Assembly (NCBI GenBank): GCA_022821145.1
Contig: JAJEEE010000037.1
Span: forward strand, 171,690-235,689
Origin: Acidobacteriota bacterium
Lineage (GTDB): Bacteria; Acidobacteriota; Terriglobia; 20CM-2-55-15
DNA length: 64,000 bases
Reading direction: 5' to 3'
Shown here piece after piece: positions 43,381 through 51,683 of the stretch. How positions within the stretch are numbered: the first letter of the stretch is position 1; the number at the start of each line of letters is the position of its first letter. The translations under genes and the position numbers were made by a program. The notes beneath the pieces were generated by a model, which was not told the DNA's origin, ran no database searches, and saw nothing but the letters and a program-made list of their open reading frames with translations.

Positions 43381-45075
43381 ATGCGCGGCATCGGCCCCCT
43401 CCTTCTCGCTCTCTGGCTGTCCCCGAGCGCAACGGGCGGACAGGACCGGCCCGCCGCGGCCGACTTCCCGGTTTTCGCGAACGTGGCCGAGACGCTCGGC
43501 GTGACGCTGGAGAACGTCGCGGGCGGCGTGCCCAAGGACTACATCGTCCAATCCCTGGGCAACGGCGCGGCGTTCCTGGATCACGACGAGGACGGCGACG
43601 TGGACCTCCTGATCGTCAACGGCTCCACGATGGAGGACTACTCCGGGGGCGGTCATCCGATGGCCGCGCTCTACGAGAACGACGGCGAGCGTTTTCGGGA
43701 CGTGACCGCGGATGCGGGCATCGACGCCCGCGGATGGGGCGTCGGCGTCTGCGCAGCCGACTACGACAACGACGGCCGCACGGACGTCTACCTCACGGCC
43801 TACGGTGCGAACGTCCTGTACCGGAACGACGCCGGCAGCGCGTTCACCGACGTCACCGGCACGGCCGGGGTCGGCGACCCCCGCTGGAGCACGAACTGCG
43901 CGTTCGGAGACTACGACCGCGACGGACACGTGGACCTCTACGTGGCCAACTACGTCGAGTTCGACCCCGAGACCATCCCCCGGCGCGGCGAGATCGAGCG
44001 GTGCCGGTACATGGGCGCTCCCGTCTTCTGCGGACCGCTGGACCTGCCCGGCGCCCGGGACACACTGTACCGGAACAACGGCGACGGCACGTTCACCGAC
44101 GTCACCGCCGAGGCCGGCGTCGGAGACGGGCTGCTCTACGGCCTCGGGACGGTCTTCGGCGATTTCGACAACGACGGCTGGCCGGACATCTACGTCGCCA
44201 ACGACGCCGTGCCGAACTTCCTGTTCCGGAACAACCGGGACGGGACCTTCCTGGAGACAGGCCTGATCTCCGGAACCGCGATGAACGAGGAAGGCGCCGT
44301 GCAGTCCGGAATGGGCGTCGGGATCGGAGACTATGACGGCGACGGCGACTTCGACATCTTCGTGACCAACTTCGCCCGCGACACCAACACGCTGTACCGG
44401 AACGAGGGCAACCTGTCGTTCCGCGACGTCACGCCGCTGTCGGGAATGGGCGCCGTCTCGCGCCGCTACCTGGGATGGGGGACCGGGTTCGCCGACCTGG
44501 ACAACGACGGCCGGCTCGACGTTTTCGTCGCCAACGGACACGTCTATCCCGAAGTGGACGGCGCCGACATCGGTCAGACGTACGCCCAACGGAAGGAGGT
44601 CTACCGCAACCTGGGCGGCGGCCGGTTCGAAGAACAGGCGCTGCAGCCGGGCGACGATCTCGCAGCCCCCCAGCCGGCCCGCGGCGCGGCCTTCGGGGAT
44701 TACGACAACGACGGCGACATCGACGTCGTCGCCGTCAACATCGACGCCCCGCCCAACCTGTACCGGAACGACGGCGGTCACGGCAACAACTGGATCGCGT
44801 TCCGCCTGGAGGGCGTCGAGAGCAACCGGGACGCGATCGGCGCCCGCGTCGAAGTCGACGCCGGCGGCGCGACGCAGGTCCGCGAGGTGCGGAGCGGCGG
44901 CAGCTATCTGTCGCACAACGACATGCGGATCCACTTCGGGCTGGGGGCGGCGCGGCAAGTCGATGCCGTGCGGATCCGGTGGCCCAGCGGCGGGAGCGAG
45001 GCGTTGACAACACTCGGCGTGAACCGGTTCGTGACGGTCCGGGAGGGACGGGGCGTCGTCGAGACCGGTCCGTAG
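43381..45075 (+). CDS. CRTAC1-like FG-GAP/VCBS protein with ASPIC/UnbV domain
   Basis: A 564-residue exported protein. Signal peptide to about residue 20; then FG-GAP repeats, each with a calcium-binding DxDxDG-type loop (DHDEDGDVD, DYDNDGRTD, DFDNDGWPD, DYDGDGDFD, DLDNDGRLD, DYDNDGDID), forming a beta propeller; then an ASPIC/UnbV domain at about 465-555 (RNDGGHGNNWIAFRLEG is its beginning). Such proteins are thought to bind matrix or other surface proteins in a calcium-dependent way. It starts directly after the TPR gene stop. The gene converges with the ankyrin gene of the opposite strand. Confidence 0.93.
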   Translation: MRGIGPLLLALWLSPSATGGQDRPAAADFPVFANVAETLGVTLENVAGGVPKDYIVQSLGNGAAFLDHDEDGDVDLLIVNGSTMEDYSGGGHPMAALYENDGERFRDVTADAGIDARGWGVGVCAADYDNDGRTDVYLTAYGANVLYRNDAGSAFTDVTGTAGVGDPRWSTNCAFGDYDRDGHVDLYVANYVEFDPETIPRRGEIERCRYMGAPVFCGPLDLPGARDTLYRNNGDGTFTDVTAEAGVGDGLLYGLGTVFGDFDNDGWPDIYVANDAVPNFLFRNNRDGTFLETGLISGTAMNEEGAVQSGMGVGIGDYDGDGDFDIFVTNFARDTNTLYRNEGNLSFRDVTPLSGMGAVSRRYLGWGTGFADLDNDGRLDVFVANGHVYPEVDGADIGQTYAQRKEVYRNLGGGRFEEQALQPGDDLAAPQPARGAAFGDYDNDGDIDVVAVNIDAPPNLYRNDGGHGNNWIAFRLEGVESNRDAIGARVEVDAGGATQVREVRSGGSYLSHNDMRIHFGLGAARQVDAVRIRWPSGGSEALTTLGVNRFVTVREGRGVVETGP

Positions 45076-45124
45076 CGCTCCAGGGCTTTTCCGCGCGGGT
45101 AGCGGGTTGAGGAGACTCTCTACT

Positions 45125-46642
45125 TCATGGAACGGGGGCGAGGGCGGGGGGAGCGGCGCCCTCCACGCCGCCCAGTTCGCGGATGAGAGCGGCGGTCTCC
45201 GGCCGGACCTCTCCCGGGCCTCGACGTCCGGTGCGTCCCAGGGCCGCGTCCAGCGGGGTCCGGCCTCTGTCGTCGGGGGCGTTGATGTCGGCCCCCTGAT
45301 CGACGAGAAAACGGACGACCTCGTTCCAGCCCCAGGCAGCCGCGCCGTGCAGCGCGGTCTGGCGGTTGCTCCCATCGGGCGCATCGACATCGGCCCCGGC
45401 GTCTATCAGCAGCTCGAGAGACTCGATGGATCGCTGCTGCACGTCCGAAGTCTCGAACCAGCCCCGGGTGTCGCCCACGCGTGATGCGAGCCCACCGGCG
45501 GTCGCTATCGGGATCGCCCCGCGGTAGTTCGGAATGTCGATGCGGGCGCCGGCCTCCAGGAGGAGCCGGATCGCCGGCGCGTCGAGAGCCTTGGCCGCCC
45601 GCAACAGCGGGGTGGCCCCGATGGTCAGGATGCTGTCGGCGCCCCGGTCCGCGCCCACCGACCGGTACGGGGGCAGCAGCTTCAGTTGCGGATTCGGATA
45701 GGCGCCGGCTTCAAGCAGGCGCTCGATGATATCGAGGCTCGTCGTCTCATCGAGCGAGGGCTGGTCGGGCCGCCCACCGTGCGGCAGCGTGTTCATGTCG
45801 ACGGCGGACCACAGCGCCGTCCGCCCCCACCAGTCCCAACGGTCCGGATCCACGCCGACCGACAGCAGGTAGGCGGCGGTATCGTAGTGGCCGTTCGTGA
45901 CGGCCATGATCAGCGGCGTGATCGCTTCCGGATCCGTCATCTCAGGGTCCGCGCCGGCTTCCACGAGGATCCGGACACACTCCAGGCAGCCCTCCCGGAC
46001 GGCATAGAGCAGCGCCGTCAGGCCGCCCGCCGGCCGGTGAATCGCGCGCGGCTCGCCGGTCACCTGCCTTTCCCAATCGTTGACCTTCGACCGGGCGTTC
46101 ACATCGGCCCCGCGTGATGCGAGTTCCCGGACCATTTCCGCCTGGCCCTGAGCCGCAGCCCAGATCAGGGCGGTCTGGCCGCGCCACCGCTCGACCCGGT
46201 TCAGGTCTGCCCCATGATCGAGCAGCACGCTCGCCGCCTCGACGTTGTCGGTGCGCGCGACGACCATCAGGGCGGTCTGGCCGTCCGGGTTCGGGGAGTC
46301 CACGTCGGCCCCCGCCTCGAGCAGAGCCCGGATCACCTCGACATTGCCCACGACGGCGGCTTCCGACATCGGCGTCGCGCCGTAGTCGTTGGCGACCGAG
46401 GGGTCGGCGCCCGCCTCGAGGAGACGGCGGACCAGCTCGAGCTGATCGTGGTGCACGGCCCAATGCAGCGCCCTCGTGCCGTCCGGGCCGCCGGAGTTCA
46501 CATCGACGCCTTCGTCGATCATGGCCAACGCCGCGGCCGAGTCGCGCATTTCGACCCGATCCACCAGGGAGGCCTGCCCCCAGGCGGCCGCCTGGACGAC
46601 AACCAGCGTCAGCAAGGCCGCAAACACTGTCTTCGGGCGCAT
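45125..46642 (-). CDS. Secreted ankyrin-repeat protein (module copy B)
   Basis: A 505-residue protein with a signal peptide (to about residue 23) and ankyrin repeats from about 25 to 475, with LLEAGADPx and GATPL-type repeats and longer inserts between some units. The repeat-plus-insert layout follows that of the copy-A protein at 40016-41422. AGGAG with eight bases to ATG 46642 supports the start; an upstream in-frame stretch is a shadow. It lies 10 bases after the DUF1552 gene stop, completing the minus-strand module. Confidence 0.9.
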   Translation of the reverse strand: MRPKTVFAALLTLVVVQAAAWGQASLVDRVEMRDSAAALAMIDEGVDVNSGGPDGTRALHWAVHHDQLELVRRLLEAGADPSVANDYGATPMSEAAVVGNVEVIRALLEAGADVDSPNPDGQTALMVVARTDNVEAASVLLDHGADLNRVERWRGQTALIWAAAQGQAEMVRELASRGADVNARSKVNDWERQVTGEPRAIHRPAGGLTALLYAVREGCLECVRILVEAGADPEMTDPEAITPLIMAVTNGHYDTAAYLLSVGVDPDRWDWWGRTALWSAVDMNTLPHGGRPDQPSLDETTSLDIIERLLEAGAYPNPQLKLLPPYRSVGADRGADSILTIGATPLLRAAKALDAPAIRLLLEAGARIDIPNYRGAIPIATAGGLASRVGDTRGWFETSDVQQRSIESLELLIDAGADVDAPDGSNRQTALHGAAAWGWNEVVRFLVDQGADINAPDDRGRTPLDAALGRTGRRGPGEVRPETAALIRELGGVEGAAPPALAPVP

Positions 46643-46652
46643 CTCGGCGCTC

Positions 46653-47972
46653 CTACAGCTCGGAGATCTCCCCCGTGCTGTCGCCGACCGAGGCGACCGG
46701 CACGCCGGCCCGACGCACAAGGGTCAACATGAGGTTGGCGAGCGGCGTGTGGTCCGGATACACCAGGTGCTGGTTGCCCTTTATGGCTCCGTTGCCGCCG
46801 CCCACGACTGCCGTCGGCAGCGGGAACTCGTCATGCGCGTTGCTGTTCGACATGTTGCTGCCGTACAGAATGATCGCGTGGTCGAGCATCGAGCCGTCGC
46901 CGTCGGGCATCGCGGCCAGCTTGGCAAGGAACTTCGCGAAGACCTCGCTGTGATAGGTCTGGATCCGCGCCAGGCGATCCATCAGCGTCCTGTCGTTCTT
47001 GTGATGCGAGAGCGGGTGGAAAGCGTCGGACACGCCGACGTGGTTGTAGGTCTGATTGCTGGCTTCCGCCGCCATCATCATCGAGAAGACGCGGGTGAGG
47101 TTGGCTTGATAGGCCAGAGCGACGAGGTCGAACATGAGGTTGATGTGCTCGTCGAACGCCGCCGGCGGGCCCGCGGGCGCCTCCGGCAGATCCAGGCCCG
47201 ACAGATCCCTGGCTTCCATCTTCTGGACGCGCCGCTCGATCTCGCGCACCGTCTCGAGATAGTCGCTGAGCATCGCGCGGTCCGCGGCGCCCAGGCGGCT
47301 TCCGAGCGTGGCCGACTCCTCGGCAACGACGTCCAGGATGCTCGAGTATTGCCGCGCGATCCTGGCCCGCTCCTCCGTCGTGTCTCCCTGTCCGAACAGC
47401 CTCTGGAACAGGTTTCTCGGATTGGCCTCCATCGGCAACGGCGTGCTGGGCGTACGGAACGATATCGTGCCCGCGTAACTGCAACCGTAGTTGCGGTCGC
47501 AGCCGCCCCCGCCGCCGCGCGCCTCCGTGGCCACCTCGATCGAAGGGAACGGCGTGTCCTGGCCGATGTGCGACGCCGCCATCTGGTCGATGGTCACGCC
47601 GCCGTGGGGATCCTGGCTGGCCGCCGGCTCCACGCAGCTCAACCAGGTCCCCGGCTGAACGGCATGGACGGGCGGCAGCATGGCCGCCCGGTTGGCCAGT
47701 CCGCTCACCACGGTCAGCGTGTTCCTGAACGGCTCCAGCGGCTTCAGAATCGGCGTGATCTCGAAGTTCGGACCGTCGGTCGCGGGCCTCCACTGGTCGG
47801 CCACGGCGCCATGGGGGAAATAGACGAACCCCATGCGGAGACCCGGACTGGCCGCCGTCTGCGCCAGGGCCGTGCCGGCCGGGATCATCGCCTCCAGCAA
47901 CGGCAGCGCCACGGTCGCTCCGACGCCGCGAAGGAACGTCCGGCGTGGAAGATGCTTCCTGGTAACGAACAT
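46653..47972 (-). CDS. DUF1552 protein with Tat signal (module copy B)
   Basis: A 439-residue paralogue of the 38691-40004 product. Both begin MF-x-TRK-x-L-x-RRT, then a hydrophobic segment and AQTAA. The twin-arginine signal is at residues 10-11 (PRRTFLRG). The DUF1552 body includes GCDRNYGCSYAGTISF and a C-terminal ILYGSNMSNSNAH block, which resembles the copy-A ILFGSGMSESDTH block. GGGGAGAG precedes ATG 47972. The gene follows the DUF1592 gene by about 60 bases. Confidence 0.92.
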   Translation of the reverse strand: MFVTRKHLPRRTFLRGVGATVALPLLEAMIPAGTALAQTAASPGLRMGFVYFPHGAVADQWRPATDGPNFEITPILKPLEPFRNTLTVVSGLANRAAMLPPVHAVQPGTWLSCVEPAASQDPHGGVTIDQMAASHIGQDTPFPSIEVATEARGGGGGCDRNYGCSYAGTISFRTPSTPLPMEANPRNLFQRLFGQGDTTEERARIARQYSSILDVVAEESATLGSRLGAADRAMLSDYLETVREIERRVQKMEARDLSGLDLPEAPAGPPAAFDEHINLMFDLVALAYQANLTRVFSMMMAAEASNQTYNHVGVSDAFHPLSHHKNDRTLMDRLARIQTYHSEVFAKFLAKLAAMPDGDGSMLDHAIILYGSNMSNSNAHDEFPLPTAVVGGGNGAIKGNQHLVYPDHTPLANLMLTLVRRAGVPVASVGDSTGEISEL

Positions 47973-48031
47973 GTTCTCTCCCCTTCCAGATCGCTTGGGT
48001 CTTCGGTTCCTGAAATCGAACGCTTCGCCTT

Positions 48032-50512
48032 TCAGTTCGCGGACGCCGGGTCCGGTCCGATGTCCGCCTCCGTGATCTGCCGCATCAGAAACGGCCGGCT
48101 GTTGACGATGCCCGACACGATGGCCGACATGCGGTAATCCTCCAGGGCCGCCTGCCGGACGATGTGCCGCACCACCGGCATATCGTGGTTTTCCACCGGC
48201 CGGCCCAGCGCGTACATCAGGAGCTTCTCGGTCAGCGCCCGGACGAACGGCTCGGGATCCTCGGTCAGCGCATGGCGCAGATCCTCCGGACCGCGGACGG
48301 GCGTTCCGTCCACGAGCCGCCCCGAGGAATCGATCGGTGTTCGGGCGTAGCGATCCGCCGTGCGCCACTGGCCGACGGCGTCGAAGTTCTCGAGCGCGAA
48401 ACCCAGCGGATCGATATACCCATGACACGAGTTGCACGTGGGCTTCGCCCGGTGCACCTCGAGCCGTTCCCGCACGGTCCGGGCCCTCTCGCCTTCGACA
48501 TTCTCGGGGAACGCTTCAACGTCGGGCGGCGGGACCGGCGGCGGCGTCCCCAGCAGCCGCTCGAGCACCCATGCCCCCCGCAGAACCGGCGTCGTCCGGT
48601 TGGGATAGGACGTGACCATCAGCACGCCGCCCTTGCCGAGCAGGCCCCAGCGATTCTCATCGGCGAGCGCCACCCTGCGGAACTGCATGCCGCGCACGTC
48701 CCCGATGCCGTAATGGAGGGCAAGCCGTTCGTTCAGGAACGTGTGGTCGGCCGTCAGCAGGTCCACGACGCTCCTGTCCTCGTCGACGATGCTCTGAATG
48801 AACAGCTCCAGCTCGGTCTCGAACGCGACCTTCAAGCTCGCGTCGAAGTTCGGGAACACGATCGGGTCGGGATCGAAATCATCGATGGCCCGCAGGTTGA
48901 GCCACTGAAACGCGAAGTTGGAAACGAGGGACCGCGAACGCGGGTCCGCGAGCATGCGTCGGACCTGCCCGTCGAGCACGCCGGGCTCGCCGAGCCTGCC
49001 ACGGACGGCCAGATCGAGCAGCGTGTCGTCGGGCCCCTGGCTCCACAGGAAGAACGACAGGCGGGACGCCAGCTCGAGGTCGCCGATCGGGTAGATATCG
49101 CCGACGGCCGCGTCACCCTCCTCGGGCAACCGCTCGGTCCGGTACAGGAACTTGGGACTGGCCAGAATCATCATCAGGCCGCTTTGAATGCCGGCGTCGA
49201 AGCCCTCGCTCGCGGCGGTCTCTCTGAAGAACGCGAGCGGCGCCGCCAGATCCCTTTCCGTGACGGGACGGCGGAACGCGCGACGCGCGATGCCGGACAG
49301 GATCTCGGTCGCGCATGCCATCCGTTCGCCCTCGGACGCCCCCTCGGAAGGCCGGCAGGTGAAGATGCGCCTGCGGCTCGGCGTCTCGCTGACGCCGACC
49401 GGGTTGAACGGTCCGGTGATCCGCAGGCTCCGTATGCTCGGGATCCGGTCCACGCCGCCGCCGGGGGAGAACGGCCGCAGCACCTCGTCGGACTCTCCGA
49501 ACCCGCGCGAGACGAACGTTACGCCGATCTTGCGCGGTCCCGCCCGGACGTTCAACCGGATGTTCTTGAACCGGTCGTTGATCGCTCCGACCGCGGGCGC
49601 CTGGTTCTGGTCGACGTCCCGCAGATCCGGCTCGCCGCCCAGCGCGTCCTCGAAGACCTTCACCCCGTCGATCGTCATGATGACCCGATGTCGGTACTCG
49701 AGTCCGCGGACGTAGCCGGCCGAGGCGATGTTTCCGATATCGAACTGGTACTCGGCGTCGGAAGGAAAACGGTGCTCGACGAGCATCCCGCCCCTCGTGC
49801 CCAGAGGCAACCCCGGAACGTGACGGCTCTGATCGGTCCCGGGCGGCGGCGTGTGGGTGACGCCAACGGCCCGGGCGGCGGGGTTGCCGAGGGCCTCGCC
49901 GCTCACCCGGCGGGCCGCCGATATGTACTGATCGAGGAACGAAGGCGAAACCTTGAGGACGCTCGCGATGTTGTCGAATCCATCGGCGATGTCATCCACG
50001 GGCAGCAACGCGCCGGCATCGACTCTCAGACCGAGCAGATCCTCGACCGCGTTGGCGTACTCGGCGCGGTTCATGCGATGCAGCGCGACCCGCCCGAGAA
50101 CGGGGCGCTCGGCCGCGGCGGCGTCGAGCGACGACTCGAGCCAGGAAACAAAGGCGTTGACGGCGGCCGGTTCCGGGCGACGCGCTCCGGGCGGCGGCAT
50201 CATCCCGACGCGCAGCTTCCGCGCCGCCTCCTCCCAGATCTCGGCGTCCACGTCCACGCGGGCCAAGTCCATGGCGTCGAAGGCGAGGTCGGCCGTCCGC
50301 GCCCGCTGGTTGTGGCACGTCACGCAGTATCGATCCAGAAGCGCGCGGTGCTCGACCGGCGGAGCGGAAAGAGCCGCCGCGCTTTCCTGGGCCGGCGCGG
50401 CGGCTGCCGTCTCAGGCCGCGGGGCGGCCATCGCCGTCAGCGCCACTCCCATTGCAACCACCCACATCGGGTGCATCCTGCCGGACGGGGTCGTCCGCGT
50501 TCCTTTCGCCAT
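48032..50512 (-). CDS. DUF1587/1595/1592/1588/1585 multidomain protein with two haem c motifs (module copy B)
   Basis: An 826-residue paralogue of the 36259-38667 product with the same domain series. Signal peptide to about residue 35; first haem motif CVTCH at 63-67; second motif CNSCH near residue 695, followed by DPLGFALENFD of DUF1588. Motif wording in copy A and copy B is close throughout (RYCVTCHNQ, LRVGMMPP), so they are recent or well-conserved duplicates. ATG 50512 shares one base with the stop of the upstream hydrolase gene (TGATG), tying it to that gene. Confidence 0.92.
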   Translation of the reverse strand: MAKGTRTTPSGRMHPMWVVAMGVALTAMAAPRPETAAAAPAQESAAALSAPPVEHRALLDRYCVTCHNQRARTADLAFDAMDLARVDVDAEIWEEAARKLRVGMMPPPGARRPEPAAVNAFVSWLESSLDAAAAERPVLGRVALHRMNRAEYANAVEDLLGLRVDAGALLPVDDIADGFDNIASVLKVSPSFLDQYISAARRVSGEALGNPAARAVGVTHTPPPGTDQSRHVPGLPLGTRGGMLVEHRFPSDAEYQFDIGNIASAGYVRGLEYRHRVIMTIDGVKVFEDALGGEPDLRDVDQNQAPAVGAINDRFKNIRLNVRAGPRKIGVTFVSRGFGESDEVLRPFSPGGGVDRIPSIRSLRITGPFNPVGVSETPSRRRIFTCRPSEGASEGERMACATEILSGIARRAFRRPVTERDLAAPLAFFRETAASEGFDAGIQSGLMMILASPKFLYRTERLPEEGDAAVGDIYPIGDLELASRLSFFLWSQGPDDTLLDLAVRGRLGEPGVLDGQVRRMLADPRSRSLVSNFAFQWLNLRAIDDFDPDPIVFPNFDASLKVAFETELELFIQSIVDEDRSVVDLLTADHTFLNERLALHYGIGDVRGMQFRRVALADENRWGLLGKGGVLMVTSYPNRTTPVLRGAWVLERLLGTPPPVPPPDVEAFPENVEGERARTVRERLEVHRAKPTCNSCHGYIDPLGFALENFDAVGQWRTADRYARTPIDSSGRLVDGTPVRGPEDLRHALTEDPEPFVRALTEKLLMYALGRPVENHDMPVVRHIVRQAALEDYRMSAIVSGIVNSRPFLMRQITEADIGPDPASAN

Positions 50513-51471
50513 CAGATGATCCCGCCCAACTCCCGGACATGCCCCCACATCCCGGGATAGACGCTGGCCATGAATTCGGTGGGATCGCCCCACCGCGCGT
50601 CGAACTCCGCAGTCGGATTCTCGGCGCTCATATCGGCGGCGCTGTATCCATTGCGCATCATTCCGGAGAGCCGTTCCATCACCGTCGAGAGCATCTCGTG
50701 CTGGGCCTCCAGGTCGGCGCGGGTCTGGACCGGCCCCGTTCCCGGCACGATGCGCGTTTCCGCATCCACGATCTCGAGTAGATCCCTCGACGCGTTTCGC
50801 ATCCCGCCGATCCAACCGTGCGTGGAATAGTCGAGGATCGGATAGCGTCCAACTGAAACGACATCGCCGGCCATGAGTATGTTGGGCCCGGGAAAGAACA
50901 CGTAGATGTCGCCGTCGGTGTGCGCCTGGAAGAGGTGCCCGTACTCGATCGCCTCGGTTCCGAACGCCATGCGCCGCGGGCTCTCGTGCGTGAAAAAGGT
51001 CCGGTTCGGCCGCGCCTCCGTCGCCCGGCGCGGATAGGTCCGGTTCTGCCACTCGACGTGGATCTCGGTTCCCATCCACAGCCGCGTGTTTTCGTGCGCG
51101 ATGATCGGAACGCCGGCGCGGCCAAGCGCGTCGTTCGAGCCGGTCTGTTCCAGGTGCCAGTGCGTGTTGAACAGAGCCTGGACCGGCCCGGATCCGGAGA
51201 GCCCGGAAACCGCCGCCAGCAGCTCGGCGGAGCGTTCCGGCAGTCCGCCGTCGACGAGCAGCGTGCCTTCCGGCCCGTTCACGGCCAGTACGTTTCCACC
51301 GGCGCCCGATATCAGGACGAAGCCGTCCGCGAGCACCTCGGCGCCGAACGGCGTCGAGCGCTGACGGCCGAACGCCGCGCCGGTGAGCGGGCGCAGCGCC
51401 AGACCCGCGGCGCCGCCGAGAGCCGTCCTCAGGAAACGTCTGCGATTCGAACGGGATGGCATCACCGACAT
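50512..51471 (-). CDS. Tat-exported metallo-beta-lactamase-fold protein with altered metal motif
   Basis: A 319-residue protein with a Tat-type signal (RSNRRRFLRTALGG, residues 7-20). The first metal motif reads His104-Trp-His106-Leu-Glu108-Gln109, so the usual Asp-His of HxHxDH is Glu-Gln; the AHENTR and AHTDGDI motifs of this subgroup are present. Metal binding at the second site may be changed or lost. It is the first gene of the copy-B module on the minus strand, coupled to the DUF1592 gene by a one-base overlap. ATG 51471 or ATG 51462 are possible starts; neither has a strong ribosome site. Confidence 0.85.
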   Translation of the reverse strand: MSVMPSRSNRRRFLRTALGGAAGLALRPLTGAAFGRQRSTPFGAEVLADGFVLISGAGGNVLAVNGPEGTLLVDGGLPERSAELLAAVSGLSGSGPVQALFNTHWHLEQTGSNDALGRAGVPIIAHENTRLWMGTEIHVEWQNRTYPRRATEARPNRTFFTHESPRRMAFGTEAIEYGHLFQAHTDGDIYVFFPGPNILMAGDVVSVGRYPILDYSTHGWIGGMRNASRDLLEIVDAETRIVPGTGPVQTRADLEAQHEMLSTVMERLSGMMRNGYSAADMSAENPTAEFDARWGDPTEFMASVYPGMWGHVRELGGII

Positions 51472-51683
51472 GCTAATGGAAGAACCGGCGCTTCGCCCAG
51501 GATTATGAAAGGCTATTCGGCGGACGGATCGATCCCCCTCCCGGCCGCTCCGGACGGGCTCGCGACACCCGGTCAGCGGAGCGCGTCCCCGACCGCAACG
51601 CGCTACCAGCATGGGAATGCCCCGTGGCCGCGCCCGCGCCCGGCTTCGGTCCGCCGCGAACTTGCGTTATCCTCGAACCGCAA

